A stretch of 64,000 nucleotides of DNA from Pseudobutyrivibrio sp. (GTDB lineage Bacteria > Bacillota > Clostridia > Lachnospirales > Lachnospiraceae): positions 62,001 through 126,000 of the forward strand of contig NZ_SVEV01000002.1 of the NCBI RefSeq assembly GCF_015057185.1, written 5' to 3'. Shown here piece by piece: positions 1-10,067 of this stretch. The position numbers were made by a program, and so were the translations under genes. Numbering within the stretch: position 1 is the first letter of the stretch; the number at the start of each line of letters is the position of its first letter. The notes under the pieces were generated by a model, which was given only the letters and a program-made list of their open reading frames with translations, searched no databases and was not told where the DNA came from.

Positions 1-1047
1 ATTAGCCTTGGAGTGTACATGATCGGCACTCTTGATGAGAGCAGGTACATGATCGAGCTGGTTGAGTTCGATGATGAAGAGGCAGCCAAGGACGCTATGC
101 GTTCAGCAGATATTTCAGCCTATATCGTAATTACGGAGGAGTTCAGTGATGCGTTAAATGCCATGACCAACGATTCCAAGCTGAAATATTATGCCACCTC
201 AGGTCAAAAGGGTATTTCAAATGTTATGATGGATGAAATCGCCGCCATTGCAACCAACATTATCGTATATTCGGAGACAGGCATTTGCACCCTGCGAGAA
301 ATAATGAAGCAGGAGGGCTTTGACAAGGCCACAAGACATGAAAATATCGATGACCTTTTCATGATTTACCTAGCTGCACTTATGATTCGTACAAATGTTG
401 CAGAGATTACAGAATTGGGACTATCCGACGGACTTTCCACCCCAGCATATTATTTTGCAGGAATCCTTTCCTTCTTTATGCTGCTCTTGTCCTTCTGTGC
501 TATTTCATTTTTCCTTGGACAGAAAAATGCCCAGTACAAATTCATGGGTTCTAAGGGCGTGACTGCCCGTTACCAGATTGTGGCAGAGTACATACCGTTT
601 TTGACCATAAATGTTCTTTGCACAGCAGTCACACTTGGCGTCATGTTTGTGGTTATGCAGATGGGCATATTTGATATCCAGGAGATTGCAGGAAACACCA
701 TTAGAAACTTCCTTAATTTTGGAATCAAGCTTATTCCAGTGTGTATCATGTTCTCGGCACTCGGATTTATGATTTTTGAAATTCTAATTGGAGTTATCAA
801 CAAAATCCTTGTGGCATTTATGCTCTACATTGGTATGGGATATGTTTCAGGCTATTTTTACCCAAAGACATTTTTCCCAGAGCTTGTTCAGAAAATTGGA
901 GAAAGCATTCCGTCGGGAGTGGCATTTGGATACATGGGAGAAGTTTTGAAGCGAGGCCATGAAGAAAAATATTTGCTAGCAATGCTTGGATATACAATTG
1001 CATTTTTGATTGTATCCATGGTACTTCGTCATCAAAAAATGAAATAA
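1..1047 (+). CDS. ABC-2 type transporter permease (5' truncated by window start)
   Basis: Frame open from base 1; multiple hydrophobic segments; extracellular N-terminal region followed by TM bundle, paired with a similar downstream ORF. Confidence 0.7.
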   Translation: MSLGVYMIGTLDESRYMIELVEFDDEEAAKDAMRSADISAYIVITEEFSDALNAMTNDSKLKYYATSGQKGISNVMMDEIAAIATNIIVYSETGICTLREIMKQEGFDKATRHENIDDLFMIYLAALMIRTNVAEITELGLSDGLSTPAYYFAGILSFFMLLLSFCAISFFLGQKNAQYKFMGSKGVTARYQIVAEYIPFLTINVLCTAVTLGVMFVVMQMGIFDIQEIAGNTIRNFLNFGIKLIPVCIMFSALGFMIFEILIGVINKILVAFMLYIGMGYVSGYFYPKTFFPELVQKIGESIPSGVAFGYMGEVLKRGHEEKYLLAMLGYTIAFLIVSMVLRHQKMK

Positions 1048-1050
1048 ATT

Positions 1051-2169
1051 ATGAGATACTTACTACTTTTAAAACGATTATTAAAAAAGAAAAGCTACAT
1101 TGTTATGCTGCTAGTTGTTCCGCTGATGGTGTTCATGCTTAATATTATGAGCTCTGGGGACGCAGGACTTATGACAATTGGCGTTTATATCCCTTCCAAT
1201 GATGAATATTCAAATAAATTGAGAGAGGATATCACAAACAATCCTGGGGCGCTGCAGTTCGTTTTTTACGATGATGAGGACGAACTTGTAAAGGCTGTGG
1301 AGAGACAGCAGGTAGCAGAGGCTTGGATAGTTCCAGAAAACTTTGAGAAAACAGTTACTGATATGGCAAGTCGTGGACGGACCAAGGAGAAAATCCAGAT
1401 TGTCATCAGAGAATCAGGACTTACACATATGCTTGGTCGCGAGGTGCTTTGCTCTAGGGTTTACCCAATGGTTGCTAGACAAATCGCATTCAATTACATT
1501 TCAGAAAAAGTATATGATAATAATATGACCGAGGCTCAAATCGACAATATGGTTAACACCTACGACGAATATGGCATCAACGGAAACCTATTTGAAATGG
1601 GATATGTGGATCAAACTGATGCCAGCTCAGACGTTAGCTATTTGATGATGCCTCTTAGAGGAATACTCGCTCTTTGGCTTTTACTTTGCAGCGTGGCTGC
1701 ATCCATGTATTACATTGAGGATGAGAAAAATGGTCTGTTTATTTGGTGGAAAACAAAGCTGCCATTGCTCAGGGATTTAGCATACTATCTTGTGATTGTT
1801 CTGATTCCTTCTATTATGGTGTTAATTGGCATGGCATATGGCGGAGTGTTTACTAGCCTAGGAAGAGAAATTGTGGCTATATTGCTCTATGATTTCGCTA
1901 TAATAGCCTTGGCAAACGTTTTACGACTTTTAATTGGTTCCATAAAGGGGCTGGGAATTATTACCCCTATTCTAATTATGGCATCAGCAATATTTTCACC
2001 AGTATTCATCGATATTAAAGAGGGCAGAAACCTACAGAAATTTTGCCCCACATTTCACTATTTGTATTGCATTCATGATGAATATTTTGTAAAATCATTG
2101 TTGGTATTTGGTATATTATTGTTAATGATATGGTATTTATTAAATACTTTGAAAAATCATATTAAGTAA
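1051..2169 (+). CDS. ABC-2 type transporter permease
   Basis: ORF track; N-terminal TM, large soluble loop, C-terminal TM bundle; same layout as upstream ORF. Confidence 0.7.
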   Translation: MRYLLLLKRLLKKKSYIVMLLVVPLMVFMLNIMSSGDAGLMTIGVYIPSNDEYSNKLREDITNNPGALQFVFYDDEDELVKAVERQQVAEAWIVPENFEKTVTDMASRGRTKEKIQIVIRESGLTHMLGREVLCSRVYPMVARQIAFNYISEKVYDNNMTEAQIDNMVNTYDEYGINGNLFEMGYVDQTDASSDVSYLMMPLRGILALWLLLCSVAASMYYIEDEKNGLFIWWKTKLPLLRDLAYYLVIVLIPSIMVLIGMAYGGVFTSLGREIVAILLYDFAIIALANVLRLLIGSIKGLGIITPILIMASAIFSPVFIDIKEGRNLQKFCPTFHYLYCIHDEYFVKSLLVFGILLLMIWYLLNTLKNHIK

Positions 2170-2184
2170 ATGGGAGGAAGAAAT

Positions 2185-4167
2185 ATGATATGTTCTAAAT
2201 GCGGACATGAGATTAACGGTGTTGTTAAGTTCTGTCCTAAATGCGGAAATCCAATGGTAGAAGCTGAACCAGCAGTAGAAGAGACTCCAGTAGAGGAGAC
2301 ACCGGTAGCTGAGGAAGCACCAGCTGTAGAGGAGACACCAGTGGCTCAGGATGCTGTAGATCCAGATGCTACTACAGTTTTCCAGGAAACTCAGCCAACA
2401 CAGGAGGCTCCAGCATACGAAGAGGCTGTTACAGAGCAGCTTTCACCAGAACAGCTTAATTCAAATCAGCAGTTTGAAGACCAGCAGTTCCAGGGACAGC
2501 AGCCATACTATAGCCCAATTCCAGAGGCTGCTCCAACAAAGAAAAAGTTTGGAATTAAGGCAATTATTATTATCGTTGTTGCAGTTATTGCAGTTGCAGC
2601 AGCAGTAGGCGCTATTTTCTACTTTAACAAGGCTGCATTTACAAGCGGTAAGAAGCTTTTAAAGGATTCAATTTCAAATGCAGTAGATGATTCGTTTGCA
2701 GATAGTGCTGCATTTTATGATGAAAACACTAACCTTCATAAAGATGGTACAGTAACAACAACCCTTACTCTTGATGAGGGGCTCAAGGATATGTTAGAGG
2801 ATTACGGAACTGACCTTGATTGGTTAGATTCTGCACACTTTACAATCAAGGTTTCAGGTGATGACGAAGATTTACTTAGCATGGATATGGTTGGTGGAAT
2901 CAACAGCGTTGATGTTGTATCCCTTGTTTACCTTATGGATTTGTCAAAGGAAATGGGATATATGCAGATTCCTGAGCTGTCAGACCAGTATGTTAAATTC
3001 GATTTCGGTTCATTATCTGATGAAGATATAGACGCATTATTTGCTTATTACAAGAACCTTAACGGTACTGAGCAGCAGATTCTTTCATCAGATGAAATGA
3101 GAAAGCTTGCGGTTAAATATACAGAGCTTGCATTAGATGAGATTGATGATGTTGATAAGGACAAAGAAGAAATCGAAGCTGACGGTGTAGAGGCAAAATA
3201 CTATGCTCTTTCTACAACAATAGATGAGAGAACAATCGCAGCTATGTCAGTTGCTGTTGGTAACGAAATTCTTGAGGACAAAGATCTCAAGGAAGCAATG
3301 AGAGTTATGTATGACTATGAGAAATCATTAGAGACAGCATACGGCTCATCTTACAGCTATGATGATTATTTATATGAAGACTTTGATGAATTTGATGTAG
3401 ACGATTCAGAGGATTTCGACGATTGGTATGAAGATTTCCTTGATGGAGTAGAATCTACTGTTAAGGAGCAGGAAAAGACACTTAAGAAGCTTGAAAAGCA
3501 TGATGAGACCGGCGAAGAATACGGTGTACTTAATGTTTATGTAGACAATAAGGGTGAGTTGAAGGGTATCGATTTTGAGCCAGAAAATGAAGATGGTAAG
3601 CTCTATGCATACTATCCAGAGGATGGCGATGAGTTCGGTATGGAAATTGGTTTTGAGTCAGCTTATTCATCATCAGCATTTGTAGGTTCTGGTACAAATG
3701 ATGGTGGAATAATTAATGGTGAGTTCAGACTTGAGTCAGATGATAGCGAGATTCTTGAAATCGAAGTAATTGACTACGATTCAGATGAGTACAAGAAGGG
3801 TAATCTCATTGGTGAGTTCGTACTCACTCCAGGCGAGGATGCTTACTTCGGATATGATACATTTAGCACAATGATGGCTACAATGAGCTATGACTTTGTA
3901 TTCAAGGCTACAGGAGATGAGACAGATTGTTCTATTTCTCTAAAATCAGACACCACAGCATTTGCAACACTCGATGTTAAGGTTACTTATGGAGACGTAG
4001 ACGCACATAGTGCTCCTAAGGATGCAATCGATGCTTTTGATGATGAGTCTATGGAAGCATATGCTGAATCAATAGACCTCAATACTCTTATTGATAATTT
4101 GAAAGAGGCTGGCGTTCCTTCAGAATACCTTGAGTTCTTAGAGCAAGAAGCTGAATATATGTACTAA
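2185..4167 (+). CDS. Zinc-ribbon membrane-anchored protein with acidic extracellular domain
   Basis: N-terminal CxxC-x-CxxC zinc ribbon (CSKCGHE...FCPKCGNP), P/E/T/V-rich linker, single TM (IKAIIIIVVAVIAVAAAVGAIFYF). Confidence 0.7.
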   Translation: MICSKCGHEINGVVKFCPKCGNPMVEAEPAVEETPVEETPVAEEAPAVEETPVAQDAVDPDATTVFQETQPTQEAPAYEEAVTEQLSPEQLNSNQQFEDQQFQGQQPYYSPIPEAAPTKKKFGIKAIIIIVVAVIAVAAAVGAIFYFNKAAFTSGKKLLKDSISNAVDDSFADSAAFYDENTNLHKDGTVTTTLTLDEGLKDMLEDYGTDLDWLDSAHFTIKVSGDDEDLLSMDMVGGINSVDVVSLVYLMDLSKEMGYMQIPELSDQYVKFDFGSLSDEDIDALFAYYKNLNGTEQQILSSDEMRKLAVKYTELALDEIDDVDKDKEEIEADGVEAKYYALSTTIDERTIAAMSVAVGNEILEDKDLKEAMRVMYDYEKSLETAYGSSYSYDDYLYEDFDEFDVDDSEDFDDWYEDFLDGVESTVKEQEKTLKKLEKHDETGEEYGVLNVYVDNKGELKGIDFEPENEDGKLYAYYPEDGDEFGMEIGFESAYSSSAFVGSGTNDGGIINGEFRLESDDSEILEIEVIDYDSDEYKKGNLIGEFVLTPGEDAYFGYDTFSTMMATMSYDFVFKATGDETDCSISLKSDTTAFATLDVKVTYGDVDAHSAPKDAIDAFDDESMEAYAESIDLNTLIDNLKEAGVPSEYLEFLEQEAEYMY

Positions 4168-4189
4168 ATCTTAGATTTAGATAAAATTA

Positions 4190-4217
4190 ATCCCCTGCTA
4201 TTTGGCAGGGGATTTTG
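4190..4217. terminator. Bidirectional intrinsic terminator between convergent genes
   Basis: CCCCTGC-tattt-GCAGGGG stem with flanking A/T runs. Confidence 0.8.
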
Positions 4218-5076
4218 TATATTGACTAGGTGTTTTATTGTATTTCTTTTTAAATTGCCGATTGAAATGTGACAGGTTTTCAAAGCCTACCTGCTGGGAT
4301 ATTTCTAGTATTGTTTCCTCTGTGGATAACAGCATTCTGGCAGCCATTGATAGTCGATAATCGTTCAAATAAGTGATGAAGCTAACCCCGAAGGTTTCCT
4401 TGAAAAATCTCATGAAATGAGATTCGGAAAATCCAGCAAGAGCAGCCATTTCTGCCACGGTAATAGGTTCGCTGTAATGCAGCTCTACATGTTTGATAAC
4501 CGGCTTTAGCTTGTCGATTCGTTTATTATTCTTGGAATTTATTTTCTCTTCGTATAATGTCACCAAATTAAATAGTAGCAAATACAAATTACCCTTGATG
4601 GCAAGCCCCCAGGCCCCCTCTCTGTGAGAGGAAATATTGTCATTTGCATCTAAATATTTCTTCAGGCTTTCGTAGCCAGTGACACCCTTTCTAAAAATCT
4701 TTGGAATCTCAACTGTATTCTCGAAAAATGGAAGCAGAAAAGTATCATAGAAATCATCCAGCGACGAAGAAAACATTTTCCCATTAAACAATATATTCTC
4801 ATATTCCATGGAATCATCCTGATACTGGAAAATCCCATGAACATTTCCAGGGACAATAAAAGCTATGTCTCCTTTTTCCACATCATATTCTGAGCCATCA
4901 ATGACAATAATCCCTCGCCCCTTTTTTATATAAATGAATTCCACGTCCTCATGCCAATGCAGTGGCACGCTGTCGAAATCCAGCGGAATAGTACAAGGGT
5001 AGGTATTGTACGGGATATTAAAATCAAAGTGACTTGTTTTTTCGTGTATAGCCTGATACTCATTTATATTAATCAT
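4198..5076 (-). CDS. AraC family regulator with N-terminal cupin
   Basis: N-terminal cupin-like region (LHWHEDVEFIYIKKGRG) and C-terminal two-HTH AraC domain (GFSESHFMRFFKETFGVSF...VGFENLSHFNRQFKKKYNKTPSQY). Confidence 0.9.
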   Translation of the reverse strand: MININEYQAIHEKTSHFDFNIPYNTYPCTIPLDFDSVPLHWHEDVEFIYIKKGRGIIVIDGSEYDVEKGDIAFIVPGNVHGIFQYQDDSMEYENILFNGKMFSSSLDDFYDTFLLPFFENTVEIPKIFRKGVTGYESLKKYLDANDNISSHREGAWGLAIKGNLYLLLFNLVTLYEEKINSKNNKRIDKLKPVIKHVELHYSEPITVAEMAALAGFSESHFMRFFKETFGVSFITYLNDYRLSMAARMLLSTEETILEISQQVGFENLSHFNRQFKKKYNKTPSQYTKSPAK

Positions 5077-5185
5077 AATTACAATGTAGAACTGCCATTG
5101 GACTTGCCTAGGGCAGGGCAGTTCTGTGCAAGCTTTTTCTGAACTCCGTGCAGAGAAATAAGTACATTTGATAGAATAGTATCAC

Positions 5186-5440
5186 TTTTTAATAGATTTA
5201 CGCAAGTCGTAGCCGAATCTATAGCAGTATACTCATAGTAGATTGTGACTTAGATTTTAGGTGAGCCCGTAATCTACAAGCTCACGGGTGTCTCAAGCGA
5301 AACATTATAATTATGCGATGCATAGAAAGTCTTGGAAAGCGCGAGCAGGGAAGTATCATGACGAGCTAGGAGGGCGCCACACGAAGTGTGGAAAGTTGCC
5401 TAGCGAAGTTATGAGGGGTGCCCTGCGGGAGCATGTAAAA
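5186..5440 (+). ncRNA. Candidate structured leader RNA upstream of glycogen phosphorylase
   Basis: Possible H-type pseudoknot (GTAGATT 5238-5244 with AATCTAC 5271-5277; GTGAGC 5261-5266 with GCTCAC 5280-5285) followed by a nested long hairpin (GCAGGG/CCCTGC, TCATGAC/GTTATGA, GCTAGG/CCTAGC, CCACAC-GAA-GTGTGG). Confidence 0.5.
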
Positions 5441-5475
5441 TTAGATTTGCATCGCCATATAGAATGGAGGGTAAT

Positions 5476-7725
5476 ATGACTGCAAATGAGTATATTAAGG
5501 TAAGATTCGGCCGCCACATGGACCAGTGCACTAATGAGGAAATCTACATTGGTTTGCTAGAATATGTAAAGGACAAAGCTAAGAGTAAGGAGATTCAGGG
5601 GGGCAAGAAAAAGCTGTACTACATCAGTGCGGAGTTTTTGATTGGTAAGCTCCTTTCTAATAATTTGATTAATTTGGGACTTTATGATGAGGTAAAGGCA
5701 GAGCTTGAGGCTTCCGGAAAATCACTTGCTGAGATTGAGGAAATCGAGGTTGAGCCATCTCTTGGAAACGGTGGACTTGGCCGTCTTGCTGCGTGCTTCC
5801 TAGATTCAATTGCAACACTTGGACTTAATGGCGATGGCGTTGGACTTGCATATCATATGGGACTTTTTAAGCAAGTGTTTAAAAATAATCTCCAGAACGA
5901 GGAGCCAAATCCTTGGAAGTCTGAGCACAGCTGGATGACAAAAACAGATAAAACATATCAGGTCGATTTCGGCGGCTTTAACGTACGTTCTCGTATGTAT
6001 GACATAGATGTAACTGGTTATGATTCAGTTTCTACAAAGCTTCACTTGTTTGATGTTGAAACAGTAGATGAGTCAATTATCAAGGACGGCATCAATTTTG
6101 ATAAGAGCGAATTTACAAAGAATTTAACACTTTTCCTTTATCCAGATGATTCTGATGATAATGGTAGATTGCTTCGTGTTTATCAGCAATATTTCATGGT
6201 ATCTAATGCAGCTCAGCTCATTTTAGATGAGGCTGTAGAAAAGGGCTCAAACCTTTATGATTTGCCAGATTATGCTGTAATTCAGATAAATGATACACAT
6301 CCATCAATGGTTATTCCAGAGCTTGTTCGACTCCTTCAGATTCGTGGCCTTACAATGGATGAAGCGATTGATGTGGTTTCTAAATGTACTGCATATACAA
6401 ACCACACAATCCTCGCTGAGGCCCTTGAGAAGTGGCCAATCCACTTCATGATGAAGGCTGTACCACAGCTCATGCCTATAATTAGAGAGCTTCACAACCG
6501 CATTGCCAAGAAAGTGGCAGATCCAGATGTTGCCATCATTAAGGACGGCCTCGTACATATGGCACACATGGACATTCACTATGGTATTTCAATCAATGGT
6601 GTTGCGGCTCTCCATACTGAGATTTTAAAGGAGACAGAGCTTAACAAATTCTACAAGCTCTATCCAGAGAAATTTAATAACAAGACCAATGGTATCACAT
6701 TCCGTCGTTGGTTATTATACTGCAATCCTGAGCTTGCAAAGCTCATCGAAGAGCTTATTGGACCTGGCTTTAAAAAGGATGCAACAGAACTTAAAAAACT
6801 TGAGCAGTTCATGAATGACGAAGCAGTAATCAAGCGTTTCCTTGATGTAAAGGATGCTCGCAAAGTCGTTCTCAAGAACTACTTAGCTAAGACACAGGGA
6901 ATCCAAATCGATGAGAACAGCGTTTACGACATTCAAATCAAGAGACTTCATGAGTACAAGCGTCAGCAGATGAACGCTCTTTATGTAATCAATAAATACT
7001 TCGAAATCAAAGAAGGCAAAAAGCCAGCTCGTCCAATCACAGTTATTTTTGGCGCAAAGGCAGCTCCAGCTTATGTTATTGCAAAAGACATTATTCACCT
7101 TATCCTTTGCTTACAGGAAATCATTGCAAAGGACCCAGAGGTTAGCCCATACCTTAAGGTTGTAATGGTAGAAAACTACAATGTCACACTTGCAGAAAAG
7201 CTGATTCCAGCATGTGACATACACGAGCAGATTTCTCTTGCTTCAAAGGAAGCATCAGGTACTTCTAACATGAAGTTCATGCTCAACGGTGCCGTAGCCA
7301 TCGGAACAATGGATGGTGCCAACGTAGAAATGCACGATTTCGTAGGTGATGACAATATCTTTATCTTCGGCGAAGACTCAGACACAGTTATCAAGCGCTA
7401 CGCCGATGGTAGCTACTGCTCACGCGACTACTACGAAAAGGATGAAAACCTAAAGAAGTGCGTAGACTTCATCGTATCTGACAAACTCCTTGAAGTTGGC
7501 CAAAAGGAAAATCTTGAGCGCCTATACAACGAACTCCTTAACAAGGATTGGTTCATGACCTTCCCTGACTTCAAAGACTACTGTGCAACCAAGGAAAAAG
7601 CATACGCAGCATATGAGAACCGCACCGAATGGGGCCGCAAAATGATCAAAAACATCGCTAATGCAGGCTTCTTCTCAAGCGACCGCACAATCGAACAATA
7701 CAACCATGACATCTGGAAATTGTAG
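5476..7725 (+). CDS. glgP: Glycogen/maltodextrin phosphorylase
   Basis: Conserved phosphorylase motifs: [84 protein letters not shown]. Confidence 0.97.
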   Translation: MTANEYIKVRFGRHMDQCTNEEIYIGLLEYVKDKAKSKEIQGGKKKLYYISAEFLIGKLLSNNLINLGLYDEVKAELEASGKSLAEIEEIEVEPSLGNGGLGRLAACFLDSIATLGLNGDGVGLAYHMGLFKQVFKNNLQNEEPNPWKSEHSWMTKTDKTYQVDFGGFNVRSRMYDIDVTGYDSVSTKLHLFDVETVDESIIKDGINFDKSEFTKNLTLFLYPDDSDDNGRLLRVYQQYFMVSNAAQLILDEAVEKGSNLYDLPDYAVIQINDTHPSMVIPELVRLLQIRGLTMDEAIDVVSKCTAYTNHTILAEALEKWPIHFMMKAVPQLMPIIRELHNRIAKKVADPDVAIIKDGLVHMAHMDIHYGISINGVAALHTEILKETELNKFYKLYPEKFNNKTNGITFRRWLLYCNPELAKLIEELIGPGFKKDATELKKLEQFMNDEAVIKRFLDVKDARKVVLKNYLAKTQGIQIDENSVYDIQIKRLHEYKRQQMNALYVINKYFEIKEGKKPARPITVIFGAKAAPAYVIAKDIIHLILCLQEIIAKDPEVSPYLKVVMVENYNVTLAEKLIPACDIHEQISLASKEASGTSNMKFMLNGAVAIGTMDGANVEMHDFVGDDNIFIFGEDSDTVIKRYADGSYCSRDYYEKDENLKKCVDFIVSDKLLEVGQKENLERLYNELLNKDWFMTFPDFKDYCATKEKAYAAYENRTEWGRKMIKNIANAGFFSSDRTIEQYNHDIWKL

Positions 7726-7887
7726 ACACACCGTGACACCTTGACCGGCAGGGGCTGGCGCCTACCCAAAAAGGGACCTGTGAATAGTAACTGAGGGTGT
7801 GGTGGCAGTAGTTGCTTTTGGGGAGATGTCATGGTAAAATGTTCACTAGTTGTGGCTCTTAGGGGCCTTAGATTAGGAGGATATTAT

Positions 7888-8370
7888 ATGGGAGCATGGA
7901 TCGTTTTGCTCATTATCGTCGTTGTATTGGTTGTGCTTATTATTCTTCTCAACAGATGGAGTAAGAAGATGCAGGCTAGACAGGCTGAGCAGAGAGAGCA
8001 GATGGATGCGGTTGCACAGCAGGTTTCAATGCTTATCATTGACAAGAAACGTATGAAAATGAAGGAATCAGGACTTCCAGAGTCTATCATTTCAGCAACA
8101 CCATGGTACGCTAAGAATTCAAAGGTGCCAGTTGTTAAGGCAAAGGTTGGACCTCAGATGATGACACTTCTTTGCGATGCTGAGATTTTTGATGAGATTC
8201 CTGTTAAAAAGGAAGTAAAGGCTACAGTTTCTGGTCTTTATATTACAAAGGTTAAGGGACTTCGCGGTGGCAATGTTCAGCCAGAGAAAAAGAAAAAGGG
8301 TCTTAGAGCTTGGGCACTCAGAAAGCGTAAGGAGCTTGAGGCAGAGCAGGCTACTTCAAAAAAGAAATAA
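7888..8370 (+). CDS. Membrane-anchored protein of unknown function
   Basis: SD AGGAGG before ATG 7888; N-terminal TM (WIVLLIIVVVLVVLIILL), basic C-terminus. Confidence 0.6.
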   Translation: MGAWIVLLIIVVVLVVLIILLNRWSKKMQARQAEQREQMDAVAQQVSMLIIDKKRMKMKESGLPESIISATPWYAKNSKVPVVKAKVGPQMMTLLCDAEIFDEIPVKKEVKATVSGLYITKVKGLRGGNVQPEKKKKGLRAWALRKRKELEAEQATSKKK

Positions 8371-8383
8371 TTAAATTACTATG

Positions 8384-8417
8384 AGAGGTGCAAGCATTAG
8401 ACTTGCATCTCTTTTTG
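8384..8417 (+). terminator. Intrinsic terminator
   Basis: AGAGGTGCAAG-cattaga-CTTGCATCTCT-TTTT. Confidence 0.85.
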
Positions 8418-8546
8418 TTTAAAAATCTATCTATAAGTGCTAAAATACTGCTATACGTAGATTTTGCTGGCTGGTTTTCGACACGTCAGCGGGATGTCAT
8501 ATTTGGCCTTCCGCAAAATGGAAGGTTCTATTATATGGAGGATGAT

Positions 8547-9407
8547 ATGAAAAACTTTAATTTGAGTATTAACAAGCTGATAGTATCATTGGTTTGCTTC
8601 GTTGGGGCGCTTGTTCTTGCACCTACAGTGACAGCTGAGGCTGCTTCTAACGATGAAATCCAGGCTATTACTCAGGTATTTGATAGCGCATATTACAAGG
8701 CTACATATCCTGATGTTGCTGACCGCTTCTCAAATGAAATTGATTATTTAAATCACTATCTTTACATTGGTATTTACGAGGGCAGAAATGCCAGCGGTAC
8801 ATTTAATGCTACTGACTATATGAACAAGAATCCTGACTTGGTAGCAATTTATGGTGATAATATGCCAGCATATGTTTACCACTATGTTCACGCAGGCAAG
8901 GCAGAGGGCAGAGATGCTACACCTACAGTTGGAGCTACTGATGTTGTTTTTCCACAGCAGTACACACTTCTTGGTACATATACTACAGAGTATGATGCAA
9001 CAGCTGCTCGTGGCACTAATATTGCTATCGCTGCTAGCCATGTTAATGGCACAGTGGTTGCACCAGGCTCTACATTCTCAGCCAACCTTGCAATTGGACC
9101 TCGTACTGCAGCTAATGGTTTTGTAGAGGCTCCAGTTTTCATTAACAAGGAGCACGCTATGGGAATCGGCGGTGGTGTATGCCAGGTTTCATCTACAATT
9201 TACGCTGCTATGAAGACAGCAGGTATTTCTGCTTCTGAGCGCCATCCACATTCTCTTCCAGTTTATTATTTACCAGAAGGATGGGATGCAACTATCTCAG
9301 GCAATACCTTGGATCTTAAATTTGTAAATAGATACGATTCTAATATCTTAGTAAATATTACTGCCAATAACGGTATCCTTACAGCGGCACTTTACTTAGA
9401 GAACTAG
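8547..9407 (+). CDS. Secreted VanW-like domain protein
   Basis: Signal peptide; GTNIAIAASHVNGTVVAPGSTFSANLAIGPRTAANGF...GIGGGVCQVSSTIYAA is VanW-like. Confidence 0.75.
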   Translation: MKNFNLSINKLIVSLVCFVGALVLAPTVTAEAASNDEIQAITQVFDSAYYKATYPDVADRFSNEIDYLNHYLYIGIYEGRNASGTFNATDYMNKNPDLVAIYGDNMPAYVYHYVHAGKAEGRDATPTVGATDVVFPQQYTLLGTYTTEYDATAARGTNIAIAASHVNGTVVAPGSTFSANLAIGPRTAANGFVEAPVFINKEHAMGIGGGVCQVSSTIYAAMKTAGISASERHPHSLPVYYLPEGWDATISGNTLDLKFVNRYDSNILVNITANNGILTAALYLEN

Positions 9408-9487
9408 AGAAAATTATTTTACTAAATTAGTATTTGACAGGAGACTATTATGATGGTCTTCTGTCAATTTGTGTAAAGGGGCACGTT

Positions 9488-10057
9488 ATGGCAAAATTGT
9501 ATTTCTATTATGGAGCGATGGGCTCGTCAAAGACAGCTAATGCGCTTATGACCCATTTCAATTACAAGGAGGTTGGGCAGAATGCCCTTCTGGTCAAACC
9601 TGAAATGGACACTAGATTTGGTGAGCGCGTTGTGCGTTCCCGTATTGGATTAGAAAATGAATGTGTCTTCTTAGAGGACTTGATGGAAATGTCTGAAGAG
9701 GAGATTAAAAAATACGATTGTATTATTGTTGACGAGGTTCAATTTGCTACACCTGAGCAGGTTGATTACTTGTCTGATATTGTTGACTTTATGGATGTGC
9801 CAGTTGTGGCATATGGACTTAGAGCTGACTTCATGAATAAATTGTTCCCAGGCTCAGAGCGCCTGATTGCAATTGCTGATGTTATTCACGAGGTCAAAAC
9901 AGTTTGCTGGTGTGGTCGCAAAGCTACATGCAATACTCGTTACAACGAAAACGGAGTGGTTCGTTCAGGCCCACAGGTTATGCTTGGTGCCAACGATTCT
10001 TATGTAGCACTTTGCCGTAAGCATTTTAAATTGGGACAGCTTTCACCAGAAAAATAG
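9488..10057 (+). CDS. tdk: Thymidine kinase
   Basis: FYYGAMGSSKTANALM P-loop, DCIIVDEVQF, Zn-binding CWCGRKATCNTRY. Confidence 0.92.
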   Translation: MAKLYFYYGAMGSSKTANALMTHFNYKEVGQNALLVKPEMDTRFGERVVRSRIGLENECVFLEDLMEMSEEEIKKYDCIIVDEVQFATPEQVDYLSDIVDFMDVPVVAYGLRADFMNKLFPGSERLIAIADVIHEVKTVCWCGRKATCNTRYNENGVVRSGPQVMLGANDSYVALCRKHFKLGQLSPEK

Positions 10058-10067
10058 AAAGGTTTTT

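Noticed and set aside
5089-5136. AGAACTGCC...GGGCAGTTCT inverted repeat upstream of the AraC gene
   Set aside because: Could be an operator or a weak terminator, but a single hairpin with no further support is ordinary.
5288-5479. ORF of 63 aa in the glgP leader
   Set aside because: Overlaps the predicted RNA structure and the glgP start; no SD or domain.
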